Shown: piece by piece, positions 36,946 through 43,579 of the stretch
Layout: the number at the start of each line of letters is the position of its first letter
How positions within the stretch are numbered: position 1 is the stretch's first letter
Assembly: GCF_900156265.1 (NCBI RefSeq)
Contig: NZ_FTNE01000001.1
Span: 243,528-307,527 of the forward strand
Length of the DNA: 64,000 nucleotides
Reading direction: 5' to 3'
DNA from: Acidiphilium rubrum
GTDB lineage: Bacteria; Pseudomonadota; Alphaproteobacteria; Acetobacterales; Acetobacteraceae
Notes under the pieces: generated by a model
Databases searched by the model: none
Seen by the model: the letters and a program-made list of their open reading frames with translations, nothing else
Told to the model about the DNA's origin: nothing
Translations under genes and position numbers: made by a program

Positions 36946-37395
36946 ATGAAAGACCCGATCGGCTTTCTGGCATCCCGCGCCGGGCGCTATTCCGGTCCCG
37001 GCGTCGCGCACGACACGCGGGCGTTCACCGGTGTTCTGATCATCGATCCGCCGCTGAACCCGGCCAATCTGAGCTACCGGTTCACCGCAACCGCCACTGA
37101 TGGCGAATTGCTGCACACCGAAATCGCCTGCCTCGGCCGCAACCAGGGCGACGAGATCGAAATCGTCCACATCAGCAACAATATCCCGGGCCTCCAACAT
37201 TTCCAGCTTGCGCAATCCGCCGATCACGATCTGGTCCTGCACCACGGCAATCTGGCCGATCCGCAATCGTTCCGCGAAATCGTGCACCTGGCGTTCTCGA
37301 GCGAAACCACAGCCCGGCTGAGTTACGATTGGGCCCGCCCCGGAGAGGCAATCGTGCCGCAAAGCTGGGTCGAACTGGTGAAAGATTCCCCGTGA
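36946..37395 (+). CDS. Hypothetical protein, possibly calycin-like beta fold
   Basis: 149 residues from the ATG at 36946; an in-frame ATG at 36919 would add 9. I do not recognise a named family. Alternating hydrophobic segments (FTGVLIIDPPL, LSYRFTATATDGELLHTEIACLG, DEIEIVHISNNIPGLQHFQLAQ) suggest a beta-barrel domain. No signal peptide, membrane segment or metal motif is seen. The stop overlaps the GTG of the next gene (GTGA), so both are translated together. Confidence 0.7.
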   Translation: MKDPIGFLASRAGRYSGPGVAHDTRAFTGVLIIDPPLNPANLSYRFTATATDGELLHTEIACLGRNQGDEIEIVHISNNIPGLQHFQLAQSADHDLVLHHGNLADPQSFREIVHLAFSSETTARLSYDWARPGEAIVPQSWVELVKDSP

Positions 37396-37760
37396 GCAAC
37401 CAACAACGCGTCTTCCCCACCCTGCGCATCACCGATGAAGCGAAAGCCCGCCAATTCTATCTCGACTCGCTCGGCTTCACGCTGGACTGGGAGCACCGCT
37501 TCGCGCCCCACTATCCGGTGTTCATGCAAGTCTCGAAAGAAGGCCTCGCGATCCGCCTGTCAGCCCATGAGGGAGACGGCGCCGTCGCCGGCAACGCGCA
37601 TCTCGACGTCGCGGACGTCGACGCCTGGTATCGCGACGCCACCGCGCACGGCGTAACAACAAGCCGGCCACCGGCCGATCAGCCCTGGGGCGTGCGCGAC
37701 GTGCGGTTCCGCGATCCGGATGGCAATCAACTGGTGGTCGCGACGCGCCAGGGCGCCTGA
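37392..37760 (+). CDS. VOC-superfamily (glyoxalase/bleomycin-resistance-like) protein
   Basis: 122 residues from the GTG at 37392, chosen because it overlaps the preceding stop and starts the domain (VFPTLRITDEAKARQFYLDSLGFTLDWEHRF). The second beta-alpha-beta unit (NAHLDVADVDAWYRDATAHGV) and the closing VRDVRFRDPDGNQLVVAT with DPDGN are typical of antibiotic-binding or dioxygenase-like VOC proteins. Whether it binds a metal or a drug cannot be told. It forms a pair with the hypothetical protein upstream. Confidence 0.85.
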   Translation: MSNQQRVFPTLRITDEAKARQFYLDSLGFTLDWEHRFAPHYPVFMQVSKEGLAIRLSAHEGDGAVAGNAHLDVADVDAWYRDATAHGVTTSRPPADQPWGVRDVRFRDPDGNQLVVATRQGA

Positions 37761-37776
37761 GCCCTGCGGAGTAAAG

Positions 37777-37804
37777 AAGGCCAAGGGGCAGAACCCCTGG
37801 CCTT
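37777..37804. repeat. Single GC-rich hairpin, possible remnant of family 2
   Basis: AAGGCCAAGGGG and CCCCTGGCCTT form an imperfect hairpin between the convergent VOC and cyanase genes. The text resembles the start of copy 1 at 15018-15038 (AAGGCCAGGGGC...). The large inverted repeat is absent. It may serve as a bidirectional transcript end. Confidence 0.5.
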
Positions 37805-37865
37805 GTTGACTATGGCGGAATCACCCGTGCGGATCGCCGTTCGATCAGGATGGTTGCGGCGGTCA

Positions 37866-38315
37866 TCAATAGCGTTTGTAGGGTAGGAACTTGCCGCTCA
37901 TGGTGAGTTTGACCCGGTCGCCCTTCTGGTCGGGCTGGCGCTCCATCGTCATGTCGAAATCGATCGCGCTCATGATGCCGTCGCCGAACTCTTCGTGGAT
38001 CATTTCCTTCCAGGTCGTGCCGTAGACCGAGACGAGCTCGTAGAAGCGGTAGATCAGCGGGTCGGTGGGGACAGCGGTGGGCAGGGAGCCGCGATAAGGC
38101 GCCTGGGCGAGCAGGGCGGCCTCTTCATCGTCGAGGCCGAACAGGGCGGCGGTTTTTTCGGCGGTTTCCGGAGTCATGGACATCTGGCCCATGCAGGCGG
38201 CGCAGACCCAGACCGGGGCGTGGCCGAGCTTCGCGGCGATTTCGGTCCAGGTGAGGTTTTTGGTTTTCTTGATCTTGAGGATTTTCTGGCCGAGAGCCGT
38301 TTTTTCGTCGTTCAT
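37866..38315 (-). CDS. cynS: Cyanate hydratase (cyanase)
   Basis: Bicarbonate-dependent enzyme converting cyanate to carbamate and CO2, and so to ammonia. 149 residues, full length. The N-terminal helical domain (LTWTEIAAKLGHAPVWVCAACMGQMSM) is followed by the decamer-forming catalytic domain. Catalytic residues correspond to R90, E93 and S116 (LIYRFYELVSVYG and GDGIMSAIDF), with the closing KLTMSGKFLPYKRY. No carbonic anhydrase (cynT) or cyanate transporter (cynX) is adjacent. It lies downstream of the rhodanese gene, separated by 153 bp holding the AT-rich repeat. Confidence 0.96.
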   Translation of the reverse strand: MNDEKTALGQKILKIKKTKNLTWTEIAAKLGHAPVWVCAACMGQMSMTPETAEKTAALFGLDDEEAALLAQAPYRGSLPTAVPTDPLIYRFYELVSVYGTTWKEMIHEEFGDGIMSAIDFDMTMERQPDQKGDRVKLTMSGKFLPYKRY

Positions 38316-38341
38316 TGTTGTTCCTGTTAAGTTAAGGAAGC

Positions 38342-38458
38342 GCTTCTTTTTGAAAAAAGAAGCAAAAACTTTTTTGACTCTGGGCCTGGGCCGCTCGGAT
38401 TGTGCGCCCCAGGCCCAGCGAACAAAAGTTTTTTGGTTCTTTTTTACAAAAAAGAACC
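38342..38458. repeat. AT-rich palindromic element, best full copy (family 1, copy D)
   Basis: Lies between the rhodanese and cyanase genes. The left hairpin is GCTTCTTTTT/AAAAAGAAGC (38342-38351 with 38354-38363, loop GA). The centre is an 11-bp GC stem, CTGGGCCTGGG with CCCAGGCCCAG (38380-38390 with 38408-38418). The right hairpin is GGTTCTTTTTT/AAAAAAGAACC (38435-38445 with 38448-38458, loop AC). The core GATTGTGCGCC matches GATTGTACGCC of copy A. Left arms here read GCTTC...GAAGC and in copy A GTTC...GAAC, a paired change. Confidence 0.85.
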
Positions 38459-38468
38459 CTTTTTTATC

Positions 38469-39359
38469 TTACTCAGCGGCAACCGCCAATTCCGCCGTGC
38501 CGAACGGCAGGCCTTCCTCGATCGGTAGCGACGGATCGCGGCTCCATTCGTTCCAGGAGCCGAAATAGATCGCGGTGTTGGTGATGCCGGCTTCGGCGAG
38601 GGCGACGTAGCTGTTCGAGGCGCGGGCACCCTTGAAGCAGTAGATATAGACTTTCGAGGCCGGGGTGACGCCGACGGTTGCGCATTCGGCGAGGATTTCG
38701 TTTTTGGATTTCAGCATCGGGCCGGCGGCGGTCGGTTTCATCATGCGGTACCATTCGATCCAGCGCGCACCGGGCAGGCGGCCTTTGCGGGGGCAGAAAT
38801 CCGGGCCGTAGGGCGAGGAGCTTTCGCCGACCCATTCATCGACATCGCGCACGTCGAGCAGGACGATCGATTTGTCATCGAGGGCGGCAAGAACATCGTC
38901 CTTGGTCAGGATCAGGTCCTTGCCGGCGTCGGTCATCGGGAAGGTGGCGGCGGTCGGTGTGGCGGCTTCGGTGCTGATCGGCATGCCGGCCGCGGTCCAG
39001 GCGGCGAGGCCGCCGTGGAGGATTTTGGCGTGTTTGTAGCCGAGGTATTGCAACAGGAAAAAGCCGCGGCAGGATTGGCCGAAGCCGGAGTTCATCGAAC
39101 CTTCGTAGAGCACGGCGGTCTCGCTGCCGGACAGGCCGAGGGCGCCGAACGCATCGGCGAATTTGCTGCGCAGTTCCGCCATGCCTTCGGGGGTCGAGGT
39201 GGCGAGATAGGTGAAGATGTCGTGCAGATTGACCGCGCCGGGGATGTGCCCTTCGGCATAGGCGGCGGGGTTGCGGGTATCGATCACGACGATGCCGCCG
39301 GATGACATGCCGGATGACATGGCGGTATCGAGTTCGGCGGGGGAGATGAGCACGGTCAT
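38469..39359 (-). CDS. Two-domain rhodanese (thiosulfate/3-mercaptopyruvate sulfurtransferase)
   Basis: 296 residues. The N-terminal rhodanese domain (1-130) lacks an active-site cysteine. The C-terminal domain (about 150-296) carries C241 in the active-site loop CFKGARAS. It transfers sulfane sulfur to a thiophilic acceptor such as cyanide, giving thiocyanate, or to a protein thiol. The loop is not the CGSGVTA form usual in mercaptopyruvate sulfurtransferases. It is flanked by ferredoxin upstream and cyanase downstream on the same strand, which suggests sulfur/cyano-compound chemistry. Confidence 0.9.
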   Translation of the reverse strand: MTVLISPAELDTAMSSGMSSGGIVVIDTRNPAAYAEGHIPGAVNLHDIFTYLATSTPEGMAELRSKFADAFGALGLSGSETAVLYEGSMNSGFGQSCRGFFLLQYLGYKHAKILHGGLAAWTAAGMPISTEAATPTAATFPMTDAGKDLILTKDDVLAALDDKSIVLLDVRDVDEWVGESSSPYGPDFCPRKGRLPGARWIEWYRMMKPTAAGPMLKSKNEILAECATVGVTPASKVYIYCFKGARASNSYVALAEAGITNTAIYFGSWNEWSRDPSLPIEEGLPFGTAELAVAAE

Positions 39360-39393
39360 GGTCTGGCCTCCTGGGGGGTTGGGGTGCGGCAGA

Positions 39394-39714
39394 TCAGCGT
39401 TTGGGTAGGCTTAGTTCCAGCCCATCCAGCGCCGCGGTGATCTCGATCTGGCAGCCGAGGCGGGATGTGGGGGAGAGATTGAACAGAGTGTCGAGCGTTG
39501 CGTCCTCGTCCTCGCCGATCGGTGGCAGGCGGTCGGCCCAGGCGGGGGCGACGATGACGTGGCAGGTGGCGCAGGCCATCGAGCCGTTACATTCGCCGAT
39601 GATCGGCAGCCCGGCGGCGCGGCCGATCTGCATCACGGTTTCACCCTGTTTTGCCGTGATCCGGTGTTCGGCGCCGGACTGATCGACGATGATGATGGTG
39701 GCGATGGCGCTCAT
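39394..39714 (-). CDS. 2Fe-2S ferredoxin (adrenodoxin/putidaredoxin type)
   Basis: 106 residues from the ATG at 39714. The cluster ligands are C42, C48, C51 and C88 (ECNGSMACATCHV and RLGCQI), matching the vertebrate-type spacing C-x5-C-x2-C-x36-C. Such ferredoxins pass single electrons to oxygenases or take part in Fe-S assembly. It overlaps the flavoprotein gene upstream by 4 bp, so that protein is its likely partner. No ferredoxin reductase is adjacent. Confidence 0.92.
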   Translation of the reverse strand: MSAIATIIIVDQSGAEHRITAKQGETVMQIGRAAGLPIIGECNGSMACATCHVIVAPAWADRLPPIGEDEDATLDTLFNLSPTSRLGCQIEITAALDGLELSLPKR

Positions 39715-40841
39715 GAGGCCGAAAGTGCCGCGATTTCGCGCCGCAACTGGCGGATCGAGGGGGTGATGATCGCGACGAACCAGGCCTCGCGGATGCGCCG
39801 ATCGACCGGTGAGCCGTGGATGTAGCCGCAGGCGCCCCAATGCAGCATGGCGGATTGGGTGGCTTCGAGGCTGAGTTCCGAAACATCGACGCGCACTTGC
39901 AGCACGGACCGGATATAGTCGCGGTCGCGTTCCAGCGGCGTGGCGGCGAGGGTTGCGAGGCGTTCACGGATGGCGCTGACCTTGTCGGTCGCTTCGCCCG
40001 CGCCGAATCGCTGGTGGGTGTTGCAATGCGCCTGGGTGCGGTTGGCTTCGTGCATCAGGTCGATCGCGGCATCGATCACGCCGAGTCCCATGCCGGTTTG
40101 CAGCATGACGAAGCCCGGGCGGATGCGGGCGACCATGGCGCCGAGCGGATCGGCGAGCAATTGGTCATCGGCGATGAAGGCGCGGCGGAATAGCACGGCG
40201 TAGGTGCCGGTGCCTTCGAGGGCGACGAAATGCGCGTTCTGCTTGATCGAGACGCCGTCCTGACCGATCTGCACCATCGCCATGGCGCGGTGGCTGGCAT
40301 CGTCGGCGTTTTCGAACATGGTGCCGAACCAATGGCCGTCGCCGAGGTTGGAGACCCAGGGCAGGATGCCGGAGACGAGGTAGCCGCCGGCGACGCGTTT
40401 GCCGCGCAGGCGGAACTCTTCGGTGCCGGACAGCGCCTTCATCGCGTTGGACAGGCCGGTGCCGGCCATCACTGTGCCGGCGGCGATGTCGGGCTGCAAT
40501 TTCGCGCGCAGGGCAGCGTTTTCGGTCTGTTCGAGATACCAGCCGGCGGAATCCTGGCACCAGACGCAGAAACCGCTCGACATGCAGGTGGCGGAGACCA
40601 CGGCCATCGCCTCGATCGCGTCTATCAGCGAGGGGCGGCCGAGTTTGCTGTGGGCGGCGAGGTGGAGGCCGTAGGTGCCGGCATCGCCCAGGCCGCGCAG
40701 CTGCGCGCCTGGGTAGATGCCGTCCTGGTCGATGGTGGCGGCGAGCCCGGCCAGCGCCGCGGTTTCAGCCGCGACGGCGTCGCGCGCTTCGGTGCTGGTG
40801 AGCGAGCCATGCCGGCTGATCAGTCCGATGCCGCCATCCAT
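39711..40841 (-). CDS. Acyl-CoA-dehydrogenase-fold flavoprotein (dehydrogenase or monooxygenase)
   Basis: 376 residues with the acyl-CoA dehydrogenase plan: a helical N-terminus, a middle beta domain (GTGLSNAMKALSGTEEFRLRGKRVAGGYLVSGILPWVSN) and helical C-terminal flavin domain. The typical signatures of CoA-acting enzymes are weak, and no clear catalytic Glu motif is seen. Some members of this fold are flavin monooxygenases acting on sulfur or aromatic compounds (DszC type). With a ferredoxin 4 bp overlapped and OsmC 1 bp away, a non-CoA role is quite possible. Substrate unknown. Confidence 0.82.
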   Translation of the reverse strand: MDGGIGLISRHGSLTSTEARDAVAAETAALAGLAATIDQDGIYPGAQLRGLGDAGTYGLHLAAHSKLGRPSLIDAIEAMAVVSATCMSSGFCVWCQDSAGWYLEQTENAALRAKLQPDIAAGTVMAGTGLSNAMKALSGTEEFRLRGKRVAGGYLVSGILPWVSNLGDGHWFGTMFENADDASHRAMAMVQIGQDGVSIKQNAHFVALEGTGTYAVLFRRAFIADDQLLADPLGAMVARIRPGFVMLQTGMGLGVIDAAIDLMHEANRTQAHCNTHQRFGAGEATDKVSAIRERLATLAATPLERDRDYIRSVLQVRVDVSELSLEATQSAMLHWGACGYIHGSPVDRRIREAWFVAIITPSIRQLRREIAALSAS

Positions 40842-40842
40842 G

Positions 40843-41388
40843 TCAGGCCGCCTTCACGTCGAGGGCGACGGGTTTGGTGAAGGTGTTGGCGACCGGAGAC
40901 CATTTGGTGGCGTGGGCGATCAGCGCGTCGATCTGGTCCTGCGGGGCGTCGGCGATCAGGTTGACCTTGACGCGGACGGCATCGAAGCCGACCGGCTTGG
41001 GCGATGTGTCGCCGGTGCCCCAGACGGCGGTGATGTTGATGTCCGCCTCGAGTTCGAGTTCGAGCGACTGAATCGTGAGATTTTGTGCGACGGCGTTGGC
41101 GTGGATGCCGACGGCGAGGCAGGAGCCGAGGGCGGCGAGCGAGGCTTCGGAGGGGTTGGGTGCGGTGTCGTCACCCAGCAATCCGGGGGGCTCGTCGACG
41201 ATGTAGGGCGGGAGGTTGCGGATCATGTTCAGGTGGCGGAAGCGGCCTTCGGCGATCGTTTTGCATTTCAGCGTTTTGATCGCGGTGGGGTCGGCCTTGC
41301 CCTTTTCGATCAGGGCTTCGAGGCCGGTGCGATCGATCGGTTGGAGGCAGGAGATCATGGCGGTTGGTGCGGTGGCTGACTGGCTCAT
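40843..41388 (-). CDS. OsmC-family protein
   Basis: 181 residues from the ATG at 41388. The OsmC/Ohr fold is suggested by PPGLLGDDTAPNPSEASLAALGSCLAVGIHANAVAQNLTIQSLELELEAD, with the conserved Cys in GSCLAVG. Classical Ohr/OsmC enzymes reduce organic hydroperoxides with two cysteines. A second cysteine at the Ohr position (C75 region, KTLKCKTIAEGRF) is present but off-pattern. It is the first gene of the five-gene operon; the palindrome at 41426-41449 lies 38 bp upstream. Confidence 0.87.
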   Translation of the reverse strand: MSQSATAPTAMISCLQPIDRTGLEALIEKGKADPTAIKTLKCKTIAEGRFRHLNMIRNLPPYIVDEPPGLLGDDTAPNPSEASLAALGSCLAVGIHANAVAQNLTIQSLELELEADINITAVWGTGDTSPKPVGFDAVRVKVNLIADAPQDQIDALIAHATKWSPVANTFTKPVALDVKAA

Positions 41389-41425
41389 CGTGGATCCTTT
41401 TCGGGCTGGTCCGGTTCGGAGAGGA

Positions 41426-41449
41426 GCAAGACAGAACGGTCTGTCTTGC
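41426..41449. promoter_or_regulatory. Near-perfect 24-bp palindrome, candidate TetR-family operator
   Basis: GCAAGACAGA, four bases, TCTGTCTTGC: ten perfectly paired positions on each side with one mismatch in the centre. It lies 38 bp upstream of the OsmC start. Symmetric sites with AGAC/GTCT half-sites in front of a target operon are typical for TetR-family repressors. The TetR gene at 41765 is the obvious candidate to bind it. Confidence 0.75.
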
Positions 41450-41764
41450 TTACCGGATGTCTGTTGCAAACCCCGTGCCATAACCGCGCCGCCGGGTGCG
41501 GCGAGTGATGGTGTGTTAGGCTGTCAGTGAGCAGTGGTGCGTCTTGTGGCTGCGCATGTCGGGTCCAGCGCCTTGTTTTATCCAGTGATTCGGGAGGTTG
41601 GTGTGCGGTTGGAGGGTGGTTTGGGGCTGGATTTTTCGAATTCAATTAACCGGGGATTTTCTGGCAGAATTTGTGTAGACTGCGACTCGCTATCCGCCTC
41701 AAGGGCAATCTGGCGTGGTGGTTGTGTTATATTTTAATCAGATGCCTGGAGAGTTGACGATTTT
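41450..41764. other. Gene-free stretch upstream of the TetR gene
   Basis: No credible gene is seen; a 67-codon open frame at 41534-41737 has no ribosome site or recognisable content. An AT-rich part (41630-41660 and TTATATTTTAATCA at 41727-41740) probably holds the TetR promoter, but no consensus pair is clear. AGGGCAATCTGG (41702-41713) also occurs upstream of the lytic transglycosylase. GGAGAG at 41748 can serve as the TetR ribosome site. Confidence 0.4.
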
Positions 41765-42397
41765 ATGGGCAAAGCGAAGGCGGCTATGCTGTTGAAGGCG
41801 GCAGAAGGTAGTCCGGCATCGCCGCAGACGCGTATTCTGGACGTCGCGCGCGAGTTGTTCTGCCGGGACGGGATCCATGCGACCGGGATCGACCGGATTC
41901 TGGCGGAGGCCGGCGCGTCGAAAATGACGCTGTATGCCCGCTATGGCTCGAAGGACGCCTTGCTGCGCGCGGTGCTGACCGAGGAGGGCGAGGACTGGCG
42001 CCAGCGGTTTTTCGACCGGCTCGATGAGGCGGGGACGGTGCCGGCGGCACGGCTGCGCGCGATCGTGCCGGCGCTCGGCGACTGGTTCAGTGGCGGTAAA
42101 TTCTATGGCTGCGCGTTCATGAACGCGGTCTCGGAGCATCGCAAGAACGAGGTCTGGCTGCGCGAGATGGCGGCGGCGCATCATCGTGAGATTCTGGCGC
42201 GGTTTACCCTGATCGGAGCAGACGCCGGGTATGGCGAGCCGGCGACGCTCGCGCGGCAGCTTTTGTTGCTGATCGACGGCACCATCGCGGCGCTGATGGT
42301 GAGCGGTGATGCGAGCGTGCTGGACATCGCGCGGCGCAACCTCGATGCGATCCTGAGCGCGGCGCCGCTGGCTGATGAGGCTGGCGCGCCCGCGTGA
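41765..42397 (+). CDS. TetR-family transcriptional regulator
   Basis: 210 residues. The N-terminal HTH (about 20-68: RILDVARELFCRDGIHATGIDRILAEAGASKMTLYARYGSKDALLRAVL) is the classic TetR form. The ligand-binding C-terminus contains FYGCAFMNAVSEHRKNEVWL, similar to regulators of redox or electrophile stress. It is divergent from the OsmC operon, whose palindrome it may bind. It is also followed by lptF after only 21 bp, so the LPS genes could be read from its promoter. Confidence 0.92.
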   Translation: MGKAKAAMLLKAAEGSPASPQTRILDVARELFCRDGIHATGIDRILAEAGASKMTLYARYGSKDALLRAVLTEEGEDWRQRFFDRLDEAGTVPAARLRAIVPALGDWFSGGKFYGCAFMNAVSEHRKNEVWLREMAAAHHREILARFTLIGADAGYGEPATLARQLLLLIDGTIAALMVSGDASVLDIARRNLDAILSAAPLADEAGAPA

Positions 42398-42418
42398 GCG
42401 GGGAGCCTTGCCATCCGC

Positions 42419-43579
42419 GTGGCCCGCCGCCAAAAGACCGGCATGCAAAAGACCGGCATGCGCTCGCCCTTCACCATATCCCGGCTCGACCGCTATGTGT
42501 TCGGCCAGCTTGCCCTGGGGCTGGCGGTGACGACGATTGGCCTCGTGGCGCTGATCTGGCTGACCCAGTCGCTACGGTTCATTCAATTGATCATCCAGCG
42601 TGGGCTGTCGCCCTTCGTGTTCGTGCATCTGACCGGGTTGCTCCTGCCCAGTTTTGTCGCGGTGATCCTGCCGATCACTGTCTTTATTGTGACAATGTTT
42701 GTCTATACCCGGCTTACGACCGATCGCGAGTTGGTGGTGATGCGGGCGAGCGGGATGTCGGATGGTTCGATCGCGCGCCCGGCGCTTGCGATGGCCGCGC
42801 TGGCGATGGTGGTGTGCTTTGTGCTCAACGTGTGGCTGGTGCCGGCGAGCCTGCATGATTTCAGCAAGTTCGAATTCCAGATCCGCAACAAGGTGGCGGC
42901 GTTTCTGCTGGAGCCGGGCGTGTTCACGCCGATTCCCGGCCATATCACCGTGTATATTCAAAGCCGGGACAAGCATTCGGTGCTGCATGGCATTTTGATC
43001 GAGGATTCCCGGCAGAAGGGGGAACCCGCGACGATTCTGGCACGGACGGGGCGGCTGGTCGCCGGGCCGAACGGGCCGGAGGTGCTGTTGCGCGATGGGT
43101 CGCGCGAGCAGATCGACCCCAAGACCGGCCGGCTCAACGTGCTGAGCTTTCAGCGCAATCTGATCGATCTGGCGCAGTCGAGCACCGAGACCGACAAATC
43201 GGCGCCGAAAACCTCGGAGGCGACGATCTGGCAGTTGTTTCACCCGAACCCCGCGCAGATCCCCCCGGCGACACGGCTGAAATGGCATGCCGAGGCGTGG
43301 CGCCGGCTGGTGACTCCGTTTGCGGTCATGTCGTACACGTTGATCGCGCTGCTCGCGGTGCTGCGCAGCCCGTTCCGTCGGCAATCGGGCATCATTGCGC
43401 TGGCCGGTGCGGTGCTTGGTGTGATGGCGCTGGTGGCGCTGGGCATTGGCGTCGATAGTCTGGCGGCGCGACAGAATGGCTTGATCCCGCTGATCTTCGT
43501 GGTCGCGGCCGGCCCCGCTGTGGTGGGCACCGTGCTGCTGCTGCGCGGCGAGCGCTACACGCGGGCCCAGCCGGCATGA
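42419..43579 (+). CDS. lptF: LPS export permease LptF
   Basis: 386 residues from the GTG at 42419; ATGs at 42443 and 42458 are alternative starts, both created by a tandem 15-bp repeat. Inner-membrane half of the LptB2FG transporter that extracts LPS. Three N-terminal membrane helices (SRLDRYVFGQLALGLAVTTIGLVALIWLTQSLRFI and following), a periplasmic jellyroll (about 140-260) and three C-terminal helices are seen. The YTRLTTDRELVVMRASGMS coupling-helix region is typical. It overlaps lptG by 4 bp. Confidence 0.94.
   Translation: MARRQKTGMQKTGMRSPFTISRLDRYVFGQLALGLAVTTIGLVALIWLTQSLRFIQLIIQRGLSPFVFVHLTGLLLPSFVAVILPITVFIVTMFVYTRLTTDRELVVMRASGMSDGSIARPALAMAALAMVVCFVLNVWLVPASLHDFSKFEFQIRNKVAAFLLEPGVFTPIPGHITVYIQSRDKHSVLHGILIEDSRQKGEPATILARTGRLVAGPNGPEVLLRDGSREQIDPKTGRLNVLSFQRNLIDLAQSSTETDKSAPKTSEATIWQLFHPNPAQIPPATRLKWHAEAWRRLVTPFAVMSYTLIALLAVLRSPFRRQSGIIALAGAVLGVMALVALGIGVDSLAARQNGLIPLIFVVAAGPAVVGTVLLLRGERYTRAQPA
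42431..42460 (+). repeat. Perfect 15-bp tandem duplication at the lptF start
   Basis: CAAAAGACCGGCATG occurs twice in a row (42431-42445, 42446-42460). It encodes repeated QKTGM and supplies two in-frame ATG codons downstream of the GTG start. Confidence 0.9.

Noticed and set aside
41534-41737. Possible 67-residue gene before the TetR gene
   Set aside because: No ribosome site, no recognisable motif, and it runs into the AT-rich promoter region.
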